Positions 45,095 through 55,542 are shown, numbered from the stretch's first letter. The stretch: 57,254 nt of DNA from Marinifilaceae bacterium (GCA_016936255.1 JAFGYE010000106.1:1-57254), one strand, 5' to 3'. Numbers and translations are program-made. The notes: generated by a model from the letters alone, not told the origin.

Positions 45095-46492
45095 ATGAAA
45101 AAACAGCCTCGATTAAGTTTTTGGCAAATCTGGAACGTCAGTTTCGGATTCTTAGGAATACAGATGGGATTTGCTTTACAAGGAGCAAACGTAAGCCGTG
45201 TGTTATCAAGTTTAGGAGCAGATTTGCATCATTTATCTCTATTTTGGTTGGCAGCACCCGTTATGGGATTAATTGTTCAGCCAATTGTTGGAGGTGCAAG
45301 TGATCGAACCTGGAACCGCTTTGGTCGAAGAGGTCCTTACATTTTGGGAGGTGCTATAGTTGCAGCTTTGGCAATGTTTTTTATGCCTAATGCAGGTATA
45401 GCGGTTAAAATTATGCCGCCTCTTGTATTTGGTGCAGTGATGTTCGCTTTAATGGATGGGTCGTTCAATATTACGATGCAACCATTTAGAGCGCTTGTTG
45501 CTGATATGACTCCGGAAGAACAAAGAAATGCAGGATATTCAATTCAGAGCTTTTTGATTAACACGGGGGCTGTACTCGGATCTATTTTGCCATTTGTTTT
45601 AACCAATGTGATGGGAGTTAGTAATGTTGATCCAGATGGAGGAGTACCTTCATCAGTTATCTGGTCATTTTATATTGGTGGCGGTATGTTACTGTTATCA
45701 GTAATTTGGACTGTTTTCCGAACAAAGGAATATCCACCGCAAGAATATGCAGACTATAAAGGCTTGGAAATTCTATCAAAGGAAAAAAAGAAGAAAGGTA
45801 CTTTGTCGGGATTCTTTAAATTATTGAAAGAAACTCCAAAAACCATGATGCAATTAGCTGTAGTTCAGTTCTTTTCGTGGTTTTCTCTTTATTTGATGTG
45901 GGTATATACAACCTACGCTTTGGCGCAGCATTCCTGGGGATGTCCAATCACTGATGTAAAATCAGAATCGTTTCAGGATGCAGGAGATTGGGTTGGAATT
46001 TTGTTTGCAGGCTATAGTTTGTTTGCGGCAATATTTTCAATTTTAATGTCCAGGTTGGCGAATCGGTTTGGCAGGAAAACAGTGTATTCTTTAGCCTTGT
46101 TTTTGGGGGGAGTAGGTTTCTTATCAACTTACCTATTTAGCGGAGGCGATTTAATTCATTTAAATCTTTTAATAACTGAAGTTGATGTGCCATCGAGTGC
46201 TGCTTTGTGGATGATTCCAATGGTGGGGGTAGGAATAGCATGGGCCGCAATTTTAGCGATGCCATACTCTATTTTATCGGACTCTTTACCTGCTGACAAA
46301 ATGGGGGTGTATATGGGGATTTTCAATTTCACAATTGCAGGACCTCAGATTATTAGTGGAATAATTGCTGGTGAGATTTTAAGATACTTTTTCAACGGTG
46401 AGGCAATTTACATTATGGTGATCGCCGGGATATCAATGTTGTTAGGGGCAGTTGCTGTCACTTTCGTTAAGCAAAATAAAGCTGTTAATTAA
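45095..46492 (+). CDS. MFS disaccharide (maltose-type) permease
   Basis: 465 residues, 12 membrane helices. The N-terminal part WNVSFGFLGIQMGFALQGANVSRVL and the loop GGASDRTWNRFGRRGPYILGG are those of the GPH/SLC45-like sugar transporters found with maltose phosphorylase genes in Bacteroidota. The sequence RFGRRGPY corresponds to the MFS loop 2-3 motif. It is expected to move maltose or small maltodextrins from periplasm to cytoplasm with a proton. First gene of the plus arm; the pgmB start codon lies 15 bases after its stop. Confidence 0.87.
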   Translation: MKKQPRLSFWQIWNVSFGFLGIQMGFALQGANVSRVLSSLGADLHHLSLFWLAAPVMGLIVQPIVGGASDRTWNRFGRRGPYILGGAIVAALAMFFMPNAGIAVKIMPPLVFGAVMFALMDGSFNITMQPFRALVADMTPEEQRNAGYSIQSFLINTGAVLGSILPFVLTNVMGVSNVDPDGGVPSSVIWSFYIGGGMLLLSVIWTVFRTKEYPPQEYADYKGLEILSKEKKKKGTLSGFFKLLKETPKTMMQLAVVQFFSWFSLYLMWVYTTYALAQHSWGCPITDVKSESFQDAGDWVGILFAGYSLFAAIFSILMSRLANRFGRKTVYSLALFLGGVGFLSTYLFSGGDLIHLNLLITEVDVPSSAALWMIPMVGVGIAWAAILAMPYSILSDSLPADKMGVYMGIFNFTIAGPQIISGIIAGEILRYFFNGEAIYIMVIAGISMLLGAVAVTFVKQNKAVN

Positions 46493-46507
46493 TAATATTT
46501 GTTTGAA

Positions 46508-47155
46508 ATGGGAACAATTAGTGCATGTATATTTGATTTAGATGGAGTAGTGGTTGATACGGCGAAGTATCATTATATCGCATGGAAAAGTATAGCAAAT
46601 GAGTTAGGTTTTGACTTTACTGAAGAAGATAATGAGAGGTTAAAAGGAGTGAGCCGAATGACCTCTTTGGATATACTTCTTTCGATTGGCGGGGTTGAGC
46701 TCGATCAGGAAACTAAACTTAAATTGGCCGATAAGAAAAACAAAAACTATTTGGAGTACATTCTTAGAATGACTCCTGATGAAATTCTTCCTGGAGTGAA
46801 AGAATTTATGAATGAACTAAAATCCAATGGAGTGAAGATTGCTTTGGGATCTGCAAGTAAAAATGCGATGACTATTCTCAATCAATTAGAACTTACCAAT
46901 TATTTTGATGTAGTAGTTGATGGAACTCATGTGAGTAATGCAAAACCTGATCCGGAAGTATTTCTAAAAGGTGCAGAGCTTCTCAACGTAGTACCATCGG
47001 AGTGTGTCGTTTTTGAGGATGCAGAGGCAGGAGTAGAAGCGGCAATTAATGGCCAAATGAAGTGTGTAGGAATCGGTTCTCCCGAAGTGTTAGGGAAAGC
47101 AAATATGGTTGTTCCGGGTTTTGTGGGATTTTCCATTAGTCAATTGAACTTTTAA
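46508..47155 (+). CDS. pgmB: Beta-phosphoglucomutase
   Basis: 215 residues from the ATG at 46508; an in-frame TTG three codons earlier is not needed. HAD-superfamily motifs are FDLDGVVVDT (nucleophile and acid/base Asp pair), the GSASKN threonine/serine motif, and VFEDAEAGVEAA with the metal Asp. KGVSRMTSLDILL in the cap is typical of PgmB. It converts beta-glucose-1-phosphate to glucose-6-phosphate, which only makes sense beside an inverting phosphorylase such as the GH65 enzyme encoded next. Confidence 0.93.
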   Translation: MGTISACIFDLDGVVVDTAKYHYIAWKSIANELGFDFTEEDNERLKGVSRMTSLDILLSIGGVELDQETKLKLADKKNKNYLEYILRMTPDEILPGVKEFMNELKSNGVKIALGSASKNAMTILNQLELTNYFDVVVDGTHVSNAKPDPEVFLKGAELLNVVPSECVVFEDAEAGVEAAINGQMKCVGIGSPEVLGKANMVVPGFVGFSISQLNF

Positions 47156-47191
47156 GCGAATAGGTAGGATTATTTTTAAAAGGAAATCAAC

Positions 47192-49504
47192 ATGAATGAA
47201 TATTTAAAACACGATGAGTGGTGTATTATCGAGGAAGGATTTAATCCTGAGAACCATCGCGCATCCGAAAGCATATTTAGTCTTGGTAATGGCAACATGG
47301 GGCAAAGAGCCATGTTTGAAGAAACTTACTCGGGCAAAACATTACAGGGAACTTATATCGCTGGAGTTTATTATCCTGATAAAACCAGAGTGGGTTGGTG
47401 GAAAAACGGTTATCCGGAATATTTCGCTAAAGTATTGAATGCGCCAAACTGGATTGGAATTGATGTAAAGATTAATGACGAAACGCTTGATCTTGCCATG
47501 TGTAAGGTAAGTGGTTTTGTTCGCACATTAAATATGCAGGAAGGTGTTTTGATGCGTTCATTTGTTGCCGAAATGTCGAATGGAAACCAAATTAAGGTAG
47601 ACACAAAACGTTTTTTAAGCATTGTAACTTCTGAAGTCGGAGCAATTCGATATTCAGTTACTGCTTTAAATTTCGATGGAAAGATTAGTTTCAATCCATA
47701 CCTTGATGCTGATGTGGCTAATGAGGATTCGAACTACGATGAGAAGTTTTGGGATGTATTATCATGCAAATCCGTAAAGGGGGAAGCTTCAATAACGGCT
47801 AAAACCAAGAAGTTGGATTTTCATGTTTGTATAGGTATGAAATATGACGTATACAAAGATGGGCAGAAACTGGAAATGGCACCTTCTGTAAATGAAGAAG
47901 CTAAATACGTATCCAATACAGTAGAATTTGACATTCGAAAAGGAGAGAAACTAACTATTTATAAATATGCAGGTGTTTTAAGTTCCTTAAATCATAACAA
48001 AGCAGAAATACAAGCTGATGCTCAAAATGTTGTTGCAGAAGCATACAATAAAGGATATGATTCCCTTTTAGAGGAACATGTTGCTGCGTGGGCAGGCAAA
48101 TGGGCGAACAGTGATATTACCATTGAAGGTGATGTTGCAGCACAGCAAGCCATTCGTTTCAATATTTTTCAATTGAATCAGACCTATACCGGCGAAGACG
48201 AAAGATTGAACATTGGTCCTAAAGGTTTTACAGGAGAGAAGTATGGAGGAAGTACTTACTGGGATACAGAAGCTTACTGCGTTCCTTTCTACCTAAGCAC
48301 ATCAAAACCTGAGGTGACCCGTAACCTGTTGATTTACCGTCATAAACAATTGCAAAAAGCAATTGAGAATGCAGCAAAATTAGGATTTAGCAATGGAGCA
48401 GCTTTGTATCCAATGGTAACAATGAACGGGGAAGAGTGTCACAACGAGTGGGAGATTACTTTCGAGGAAATTCACCGTAACGGAGCTATCGCATTTGCCA
48501 TTTATAACTACATCCGTCACACAGATGACAAAAAATATTTGGAAGAATATGGTTTGGATGTACTAATTGGTATTTCAAGATTCTGGAGTCAGCGGGTTAA
48601 CTATTCCCAGGCGAAGAAGAAATATGTGATGCTTGGTGTTACCGGACCAAACGAATACGAAAATAACATCAACAACAACTGGTACACAAGTACCATTGCG
48701 AATTGGTGTATGAAATATACTCAGGAAGCTATGGCTCATGTTAAGGAGACAAATTCCGGTCGCTTTGCTGAGATTATGAACAATCTAAAATTCGATTTTG
48801 ATACTGAAACCGCAAAGTGGAATGATATAATTGACAACATGTACTATCCGGTTGATGAGGAAACAGGAGTATTTCTGCAACAGGATGGCTATATGGATAA
48901 AGAACAGATTCTGGCTTCTGATTTAGATCCAAAAGTACGTCCGATCAATCAGCATTGGTCATGGGATAGAATCCTGCGGTCATGTTTCATCAAACAAGCT
49001 GATGTTTTGCAAGGTGTTTATTTGTTTGAAGATCAGTTTGACGAGGAAACGATTAAAAAGAATTATCAATTCTACGAGCCCAGAACTTTGCATGAATCTT
49101 CACTTTCTCCATGTATTCACTCCATTTTAGCGTCAAAAATTGGTGATATTGAAGGTGCTTATGATTTGTATTTAAGAACTTCCCGTTTGGATATTGACGA
49201 TTACAATCATGAAGTGCACGAAGGATTACACATTACAAGCATGGCAGGAACATGGATGTCGATTGTTGAAGGTTTTGGTGGAATGAGAGTATCGAACGGA
49301 CAATTGATATTTAAGCCATTAATCCCTAAAGAATGGAAATCATATTCATTTAAGGTTCGATTCAGAGGTAATCTTTTAAATGTAAGAGTTGCTGCTGATG
49401 AAGTTGGCGTTATTAATGAAGAAGGTGAGGATATTTCCTTATTCCTTATTGATGATGAATACGTAATTGAAAAGAACAGCAGCTTGGTTATTGAGCGCGC
49501 TTAA
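47192..49504 (+). CDS. mapA: GH65 maltose phosphorylase
   Basis: 770 residues. It splits maltose with phosphate into glucose and beta-glucose-1-phosphate in the cytoplasm. Catalytic acid E488 lies in VTGPNEYENNINNNWY, matching the known Glu near 487 of the Lactobacillus enzyme. HNEWEITFEEIHRNGA and the phosphate-binding LHESSLSPCIHSI are present, and the middle part has GGSTYWDTEAYCVPFY. No signal peptide. Trehalose or kojibiose phosphorylases share the fold, but HEWEITFEEIHRN and the PgmB/MFS neighbours favour maltose. A strong hairpin follows the gene. Confidence 0.93.
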   Translation: MNEYLKHDEWCIIEEGFNPENHRASESIFSLGNGNMGQRAMFEETYSGKTLQGTYIAGVYYPDKTRVGWWKNGYPEYFAKVLNAPNWIGIDVKINDETLDLAMCKVSGFVRTLNMQEGVLMRSFVAEMSNGNQIKVDTKRFLSIVTSEVGAIRYSVTALNFDGKISFNPYLDADVANEDSNYDEKFWDVLSCKSVKGEASITAKTKKLDFHVCIGMKYDVYKDGQKLEMAPSVNEEAKYVSNTVEFDIRKGEKLTIYKYAGVLSSLNHNKAEIQADAQNVVAEAYNKGYDSLLEEHVAAWAGKWANSDITIEGDVAAQQAIRFNIFQLNQTYTGEDERLNIGPKGFTGEKYGGSTYWDTEAYCVPFYLSTSKPEVTRNLLIYRHKQLQKAIENAAKLGFSNGAALYPMVTMNGEECHNEWEITFEEIHRNGAIAFAIYNYIRHTDDKKYLEEYGLDVLIGISRFWSQRVNYSQAKKKYVMLGVTGPNEYENNINNNWYTSTIANWCMKYTQEAMAHVKETNSGRFAEIMNNLKFDFDTETAKWNDIIDNMYYPVDEETGVFLQQDGYMDKEQILASDLDPKVRPINQHWSWDRILRSCFIKQADVLQGVYLFEDQFDEETIKKNYQFYEPRTLHESSLSPCIHSILASKIGDIEGAYDLYLRTSRLDIDDYNHEVHEGLHITSMAGTWMSIVEGFGGMRVSNGQLIFKPLIPKEWKSYSFKVRFRGNLLNVRVAADEVGVINEEGEDISLFLIDDEYVIEKNSSLVIERA

Positions 49505-49520
49505 ATTATGGCATGAATAG

Positions 49521-49557
49521 TTCAGGATAAGGGGGATTCCTCTTATCCTGAATTTTT
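49521..49557 (+). terminator. Terminator-like hairpin between mapA and the SusA-like gene
   Basis: ttcaggataag (49521-49531) and cttatcctgaa (49542-49552) form a perfect 11-bp stem, followed by five Ts. Only 22 bases separate it from the next ATG, leaving no room for a separate promoter, so downstream expression needs readthrough. Confidence 0.8.
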
Positions 49558-49579
49558 ACCAAGTTTTAATTTTTATTGT

Positions 49580-51433
49580 ATGAGAACTTTTTTGATTTCC
49601 TTATTGATGGTTTCATTTTTTAGTTTTTTCTCTTTTGCCGATAAGGTGAAAATTGAAAGAGTGGAGCCAATGTTTTGGTGGGTGGATATGAAAAATCCAA
49701 ATTTACAACTTTTGGTTCATGGTGAAAATATTTCGAAATATGATGTTTCGATGAATTATCCGGGAGTTACAATTGAAAGGATGATAAAGACGGATAAACC
49801 CAATTATTTGTTTGTAAATCTGCTGATTAAAAAAGGAACGAAAGCGGGGCGTTTCGACCTTGTTTTTTCGGAGAAAGGCAAAAAGAAAGCAAGTTACTCG
49901 TATGAATTGAAAGCCAGAAATGAAAATTCAGCCAATAGGAAAGGCTACGATGCATCGGATGTGGTTTATTTAATTATGCCGGATCGATTTGCAAATGGAG
50001 ATCCAAAGAATGATTCGGTTGAAGGAATGGAGGATAAATTGGATCGTGAAAATCCTGACGGTCGTCATGGTGGCGACATTCAGGGAATCATTGACCATTT
50101 AGATTATTTGCAGGAGCTTGGTATTACTGCAATTTGGAATACTCCATTAATGGAAGATAATGAACCAACAACATCTTACCATACTTATGCAATATCCGAT
50201 TATTACAAAATAGATGCCCGTTACGGAAGTAACGAGGATTATGCCCGATTATCTGCGGAAGCAAAAAAGCGAGGAATTAAAATTATTATGGATGTGGTAA
50301 CCAACCATTGCGCTTCGGCTCATTGGTGGATGAACGACCTGCCTTCAAGCGATTGGGTTCATGTATTTCCTGAATACACCCAATCCAATCATCGCAAGAG
50401 TACAACGAATGATCCATATGTTTCCAAAGTAGACTACGACAAGAATTTTAATGGATGGTTTGATACAAGTATGCCGGATTTAAATCAAAAAAACGATTTG
50501 CTGATTAACTATTTTATTCAGAATACCATTTGGTGGATAGAATATGCCGATTTAGGCGGGATCAGAGTAGATACTTATCCTTACAACGACAAAGATGCCA
50601 TGGCGGTTTATTCAGGCTCAATTATGGAAGAGTATCCCAACCTAAATATTGTTGGAGAAACCTGGTTAAGTTCGCCTGCCGAGATTGCTTACTGGCAGAA
50701 AGATGCAGTAAATCACGATGCTTACAATTCGAACTTGCCTTGCGTAATGGATTTTTCTTTGTTTGATGCCATGACAAAAGCTCTTAATGAAAACGAAGGA
50801 TGGAATACCGGATTGGTTCGTCTGTACAATTCCCTTGCTTTTGATTACTTATATCCGCACACAGACAACTTATTTATTTTTGCTGAGAATCACGATACAG
50901 ACCATATCATGTCGGTTTTGGGTGGCGACATACAGAAATACAAAAAATTGATGACTTTCCTGCTTACAACTCGTGGAATTCCTCAACTTTATGTGGGAAC
51001 CGAAATCTTGCTGGAAGGCAAAAAGAGCGATGGCGATGGTAAAATGCGTGTTGATTTTCCCGGAGGATGGGAAGGTGATGAGAGAAATGCATTTAGCGCA
51101 GAAGGACGAACTTCAAAAGAGAATGAAGCTTTCGGTTTTTTAAAGAAATTATTGAACTGGAGAAAACAAAATCCGGTTATCCACACTGGAAAATTGATGC
51201 ATTACGTTCCCGAAAATGATACTTACGTTTATTTCAGAAGCAATGCTGAAAAAACAGTAATGGTAGTGATTAACCAGAACGAAAGTACGCAGGAATTGAA
51301 TCTGGCGAGATTTGCAGAAAGTTTGGGAACATTCACTTCTGGAAAAGATGTGATTAGTGAAAAAGAGTTTGATTTGTTAAAAGGCAGTATTTCTTTAGCA
51401 CCAAATACTTCAGTTATATTAGAATTAAAATAA
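49580..51433 (+). CDS. Periplasmic GH13 neopullulanase/cyclomaltodextrinase (SusA-like)
   Basis: 617 residues with signal peptide (1-20, ending SFA) and no lipobox. An N-terminal Ig-like domain (about 22-112) of the cyclomaltodextrinase type is followed by the GH13 barrel: D331 in GGIRVDTYPY, E360 in VGETW and D439 in FAENHDTDH. A C-terminal beta domain ends the protein. The layout and length match SusA, which degrades imported maltooligosaccharides and cyclodextrins in the periplasm. It is the first glycosidase of the plus arm, behind a hairpin; an inverted repeat lies just downstream. Confidence 0.92.
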   Translation: MRTFLISLLMVSFFSFFSFADKVKIERVEPMFWWVDMKNPNLQLLVHGENISKYDVSMNYPGVTIERMIKTDKPNYLFVNLLIKKGTKAGRFDLVFSEKGKKKASYSYELKARNENSANRKGYDASDVVYLIMPDRFANGDPKNDSVEGMEDKLDRENPDGRHGGDIQGIIDHLDYLQELGITAIWNTPLMEDNEPTTSYHTYAISDYYKIDARYGSNEDYARLSAEAKKRGIKIIMDVVTNHCASAHWWMNDLPSSDWVHVFPEYTQSNHRKSTTNDPYVSKVDYDKNFNGWFDTSMPDLNQKNDLLINYFIQNTIWWIEYADLGGIRVDTYPYNDKDAMAVYSGSIMEEYPNLNIVGETWLSSPAEIAYWQKDAVNHDAYNSNLPCVMDFSLFDAMTKALNENEGWNTGLVRLYNSLAFDYLYPHTDNLFIFAENHDTDHIMSVLGGDIQKYKKLMTFLLTTRGIPQLYVGTEILLEGKKSDGDGKMRVDFPGGWEGDERNAFSAEGRTSKENEAFGFLKKLLNWRKQNPVIHTGKLMHYVPENDTYVYFRSNAEKTVMVVINQNESTQELNLARFAESLGTFTSGKDVISEKEFDLLKGSISLAPNTSVILELK

Positions 51434-51435
51434 GT

Positions 51436-51451
51436 GTGATCAGGTGATCAC
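51436..51451. other. Inverted repeat in the SusA-like/GH31 spacer
   Basis: gtgatca-gg-tgatcac is a perfect 7-bp inverted repeat, and ggtgatcacc within it is itself palindromic. It fills part of a 39-base spacer. It may be an mRNA hairpin or a protein site. Confidence 0.5.
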
Positions 51452-51472
51452 CGGAATAACCAACCTCTGAAT

Positions 51473-53878
51473 ATGAGTAAAAGAATTGTTTTGCGGATTT
51501 CCATTTTATTGATTGTTGCCCTTGCGTCTTTTTCCGCATTTGCACAAAACAGTCAACGGGTTTATCAATCGCATAGATTGAATGGCAGCCAATTGGTACT
51601 TATTGCCAATGATGGCAGTTATGAAATTCAGTTTTACAATCAAAACATTGTAGAAACGGCTTTTATCCCAAAAGGGGAAACAGATAAAGGTGAATCACAT
51701 GCTGTAGTTTTGCGACCAGAACAGACTTCTGTTACTTTGGTTGAAAAGGAGAATGAATTACAATTCCTGTCTAAGGGAATGAATGTTACTGTTTCAAAAT
51801 CTCCTTTTGATATCAGCTACAGTTATAAAGGCAGACAGTTGCTCTCTGAAAAAGAAGGATACATTAAAACGGATAGTACTGAGAATATTGATTTTACAAT
51901 TGATAAGGATGAGGTTTTATTTGGTGGAGGTGCACGTGTTTTAGGCATGAACCGCCGTGGATACCGGCTGCAATTATACAATCGGGCTCATTATGGATAC
52001 GGAACTCATTCTGAATTGATGAACTACACCATGCCTTTGGTGATTTCTTCGAAAATGTATGCGGTACATTTCGACAATGCACCTATTGGTTATTTGGATT
52101 TAGATAGTAAAAAAACAAATACCCTGCGATACGAAAGCATCAGTGGAAGAAAAGTATATCAGGTAATTGCTTCGGATACCTGGGAGGGTTTTACCTATGA
52201 ATTTACAAACTTAACTGGCCGTCAGCCTATGCTTCCCCGTTGGAGTTTTGGCAATTTTTCGAGCCGATTCGGATATCATTCTGAGAGGGAATGCAGAGCA
52301 ACTATCGATCAGTTTTTGAAGGACTCCATTCCTGTGGATGCGATTATTCTGGATTTGTTCTGGTTTGGGAAAGAGATGAAAGGGGAGATGGGAAATCTGG
52401 CATTTGAACGTGATTCATTTCCAACACCCGAAAAAATGATTGCCGATTTGGATGCTAAAGGAGTCAAAACAATTCTGATTACTGAGCCATTTATTTTGAC
52501 CACTTCAAAACGATGGGAAGAGGCTGTGAAGGAAGAAGTTTTGGGAACAGATTCTATTGGGAATCCTTATACATACGATTTTTATTTTGGCAACACCGGA
52601 TTGGTTGATGTGTTTAAGCCGAAAGCAATTGATTGGTTTTGGAATATTTACAAAGGATTGGCCAACAAAGGAGTTGCCGGTTGGTGGGGCGATTTGGGCG
52701 AACCGGAAGTTCATCCGGCAGGATTTCTGCATGTAAACGGATCGGCTGATGAGGTGCACAATATTTACGGTCATTACTGGGCGAAATTGGTTTACGAAGG
52801 TTATCAGAAAGACTTTCCCAATCAACGTCCGTTCATTTTGATGAGAGCTGGTGCCGTTGGATCGCAGCGGTACGGAATGGTGCCATGGACCGGTGATGTG
52901 AGTCGCTCGTGGGATGGTTTAAAGCCTCAAACCGAAATATCACTGCAAATGGGACTGCAGGGAATTCCATATATGCACTCCGATTTGGGAGGTTTTGCAG
53001 GTGATAATTTAGATGATGAGTTGTACACGCGATGGTTGCAGTATGGTGTTTTTCAAGCCATATTCCGTCCGCATGCACAGGAAGCAGTTCCTTCGGAACC
53101 TGTGTTTCGCGAAGCAAAAACCAAAGCATTGGCAAAAAAATCAATTCAATTGAGATACCAGTTAATGCCTTACAATTATACCATTGCCTTCGATAATAAC
53201 CAGACTGGCTTGCCCTTAATGCGTCCATTGTTTTTCGAGGAGCAAAATAACAAGGAATTGCTATCTGTTTCGGATACCTACTTGTGGGGAGATGCGTTTT
53301 TAGTTTCAACCATTACTGATGCTGGCCTAAAAGAGAAAGAAGTTTATATGCCTGCCAATTCGGTTTGGTTTGATTTTGTGTTGGAACAGAAATATGATGG
53401 AGGAAAAAGCTACATCATTACAACCGAAGAAGATCATATTCCTGTTTTTGTGCGTGGAGGTTCTTTTGTGCCAATGATTAAAGGAATGCAAAATACCAAA
53501 ACATATTCTTTGAAGAACCTGGAATTGAATTACTATCACGATAAATCTGTTGAGGGAAGTAAGGGACATTTGTACAACGATGATGGAGTAACTCCTGATG
53601 CATATAAAAAGGGAGAGTATGAAATGCTGAATTTTACATCTAAGACTTCCAAATCGAAATTGCAGATTGCTGTTAATACTGAAACCGGAAGTAATTACAA
53701 GTCTGTCAAAAAGAATATCAATTGGGTTATTCACAATATCGAAAAGCAACCAAAGAAAGTATCCTTAGGAAAAAAATCTACAGATTTTATCTGGGATAAG
53801 GAATCAAAAACACTCCGCTTTACCGGAGAGGTTAAATCAAAAGAGAATCAATCTATTACGATAAAATTAGCTAGATAA
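51473..53878 (+). CDS. GH31 alpha-glucosidase
   Basis: 801 residues with signal peptide (1-24, ending AFA before QNS). Order: N-terminal galactose-mutarotase-like domain, barrel, and C-terminal beta domains. Nucleophile D407 is in GWWGDLGEPE and acid/base D475 in PWTGDVSRSWDG. It releases terminal alpha-glucose from maltodextrins in the periplasm; alpha-1,6 or other specificity cannot be excluded. The classic Bacteroides Sus cluster uses a GH97 (SusB) for this step, so GH31 is a substitution. Its stop overlaps the next gene's ATG by one base (taATG). Confidence 0.92.
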   Translation: MSKRIVLRISILLIVALASFSAFAQNSQRVYQSHRLNGSQLVLIANDGSYEIQFYNQNIVETAFIPKGETDKGESHAVVLRPEQTSVTLVEKENELQFLSKGMNVTVSKSPFDISYSYKGRQLLSEKEGYIKTDSTENIDFTIDKDEVLFGGGARVLGMNRRGYRLQLYNRAHYGYGTHSELMNYTMPLVISSKMYAVHFDNAPIGYLDLDSKKTNTLRYESISGRKVYQVIASDTWEGFTYEFTNLTGRQPMLPRWSFGNFSSRFGYHSERECRATIDQFLKDSIPVDAIILDLFWFGKEMKGEMGNLAFERDSFPTPEKMIADLDAKGVKTILITEPFILTTSKRWEEAVKEEVLGTDSIGNPYTYDFYFGNTGLVDVFKPKAIDWFWNIYKGLANKGVAGWWGDLGEPEVHPAGFLHVNGSADEVHNIYGHYWAKLVYEGYQKDFPNQRPFILMRAGAVGSQRYGMVPWTGDVSRSWDGLKPQTEISLQMGLQGIPYMHSDLGGFAGDNLDDELYTRWLQYGVFQAIFRPHAQEAVPSEPVFREAKTKALAKKSIQLRYQLMPYNYTIAFDNNQTGLPLMRPLFFEEQNNKELLSVSDTYLWGDAFLVSTITDAGLKEKEVYMPANSVWFDFVLEQKYDGGKSYIITTEEDHIPVFVRGGSFVPMIKGMQNTKTYSLKNLELNYYHDKSVEGSKGHLYNDDGVTPDAYKKGEYEMLNFTSKTSKSKLQIAVNTETGSNYKSVKKNINWVIHNIEKQPKKVSLGKKSTDFIWDKESKTLRFTGEVKSKENQSITIKLAR

Positions 53879-55530
53879 TGAAGAAATTAGGATACAGCCT
53901 ATTTGTAGTATTGTTTTTTTTGCTGTCGGCTTGTTCAACATCCGAAAAGCAAATTGCAGATGCCGACAAGCCATTTGTATGGGAGGGAGCTAATTTGTAC
54001 TTTTTGCTGACAGATCGTTTTTGCAACGGCACTACCGATAATGATGTGAATTTTGAGCGTGAATTGCCTACCGGAAAGCTAAGAGGTTTTGAAGGTGGTG
54101 ATATCAAGGGAATCACACAGAAAATAAAAGAAGGATATTTTAATGATCTGGGAATTAACGCCATTTGGTTTACACCGGTAACAGAGCAGATTCACGGATC
54201 GGTTGATGAGGGAACAGGAAATACCTATGGTTTTCATGGATATTGGGCCAAAGACTGGACTGCTTTGGATCCGAATTTTGGAACGATGGAAGACTTGGCT
54301 GAATTGGTAGAGCTTGCTCATGCCAATGGAATCCGAATTGTAATGGATGCGGTAATTAATCACACAGGACCGGCAACAGAGACCGACCCGGCCTGGGAAA
54401 AAGAATGGGTGAGAACCGGCCCAACCTGCACATATCAGAACTTTAAAACAACAACTGAATGTACGTTAACTGACAATCTGCCTGATATTAAAACCGAGAG
54501 TACAGAGGAAGTAACCATTCCTGAAAGCTTGGTTGAGAAGTGGAAGAATGAAGGCAGGTACGAGCAGGAAATGAAAGAACTGGATGAGTTCTTTGCCCGC
54601 ACGGGATATCCTCGTACACCAAAATATCACATGATTAAATGGTTGTGCGATTACATCATCGAGTTTGGTATTGACGGTTACCGTTCCGATACAGTGAAGC
54701 ACACGGATGAAAATGTTTGGGGTGATTTTCGCAAAGAGTGCGAATATGCATTTCAGCTGTGGAAGGAAAATAACCCTGAAAAAGTAATGGACAACAACGA
54801 ATTTTATTCCGTTGCAGAAGTTTATGGATACAGTATCAGTAACAAATTTGCTTATGATTTTGGCGATAAACAGGTGAATTATTATGCCAATGGATTTACT
54901 GATTTAATCAATTTCGAATTTAAATACAACGCATTATCGAACTACGAAGAATTGTTCTCGAAATACTCTGAAATATTAAATGGTGACTTAAAAGGTTATG
55001 GAGTTTTAAATTACCTGACATCTCATGATGACGGATCACCATTCGATCAGAAAAGAGAAAAAAGCATTGAATCGGCAAATAAATTGTTGTTGTGCCCTGG
55101 AACTTCGCAGGTGTATTATGGCGATGAAACAGCCAGATCACTGATAATAGAAGGAACTGTTGGCGATGCAACTTTACGTTCGTGTATGAATTGGGAAGCG
55201 GTAAAAACTGATGAGCACACACAAGCCGTATTGGCTCACTGGCAAAAGCTTGGCAGATTCCGAAGAGATCATCCGGCAGTTGGAGCAGGAGTCCATAAAA
55301 AGATTAGCGAAAAGCCTTATTTGTTCAGCAGAACATTTGGTAATTCTGAATTGCAGGATCAGGTGTTTGTAGGATTGGATTTACCAAAAGGGAAAAAGGT
55401 ATTGCCAATGGCAGATTTAGAGGATGGAACCAAATTATGTGATGCATATTCCGGTAAAAAAGTGAAAGTGAAAAACGGAAAAGTAAGCATTGATACCGAA
55501 TACGATATTGTATTATTGGAGTTGTTGTAA
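53878..55530 (+). CDS. GH13 alpha-amylase lipoprotein (MalS-like)
   Basis: 550 residues. Lipobox LLSAC gives Cys19, followed by STSEKQ without the acidic export signal, so it is likely held in the periplasm. The barrel starts NLYFLLTDRF; catalytic residues are D271 (IDGYRSDTVKH), E314 (SVAEVYG) and D384 (TSHDDG). The GIDGYRxDTVKH segment and the loop with paired Cys (TCTYQNFKTTTECT) recall E. coli MalS (GH13_19-like). Translation is coupled to the GH31 gene by the taATG overlap. Role: endo- or exo-cleavage of imported maltodextrins. Confidence 0.9.
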   Translation: MKKLGYSLFVVLFFLLSACSTSEKQIADADKPFVWEGANLYFLLTDRFCNGTTDNDVNFERELPTGKLRGFEGGDIKGITQKIKEGYFNDLGINAIWFTPVTEQIHGSVDEGTGNTYGFHGYWAKDWTALDPNFGTMEDLAELVELAHANGIRIVMDAVINHTGPATETDPAWEKEWVRTGPTCTYQNFKTTTECTLTDNLPDIKTESTEEVTIPESLVEKWKNEGRYEQEMKELDEFFARTGYPRTPKYHMIKWLCDYIIEFGIDGYRSDTVKHTDENVWGDFRKECEYAFQLWKENNPEKVMDNNEFYSVAEVYGYSISNKFAYDFGDKQVNYYANGFTDLINFEFKYNALSNYEELFSKYSEILNGDLKGYGVLNYLTSHDDGSPFDQKREKSIESANKLLLCPGTSQVYYGDETARSLIIEGTVGDATLRSCMNWEAVKTDEHTQAVLAHWQKLGRFRRDHPAVGAGVHKKISEKPYLFSRTFGNSELQDQVFVGLDLPKGKKVLPMADLEDGTKLCDAYSGKKVKVKNGKVSIDTEYDIVLLELL

Positions 55531-55542
55531 TTATTCATACAA

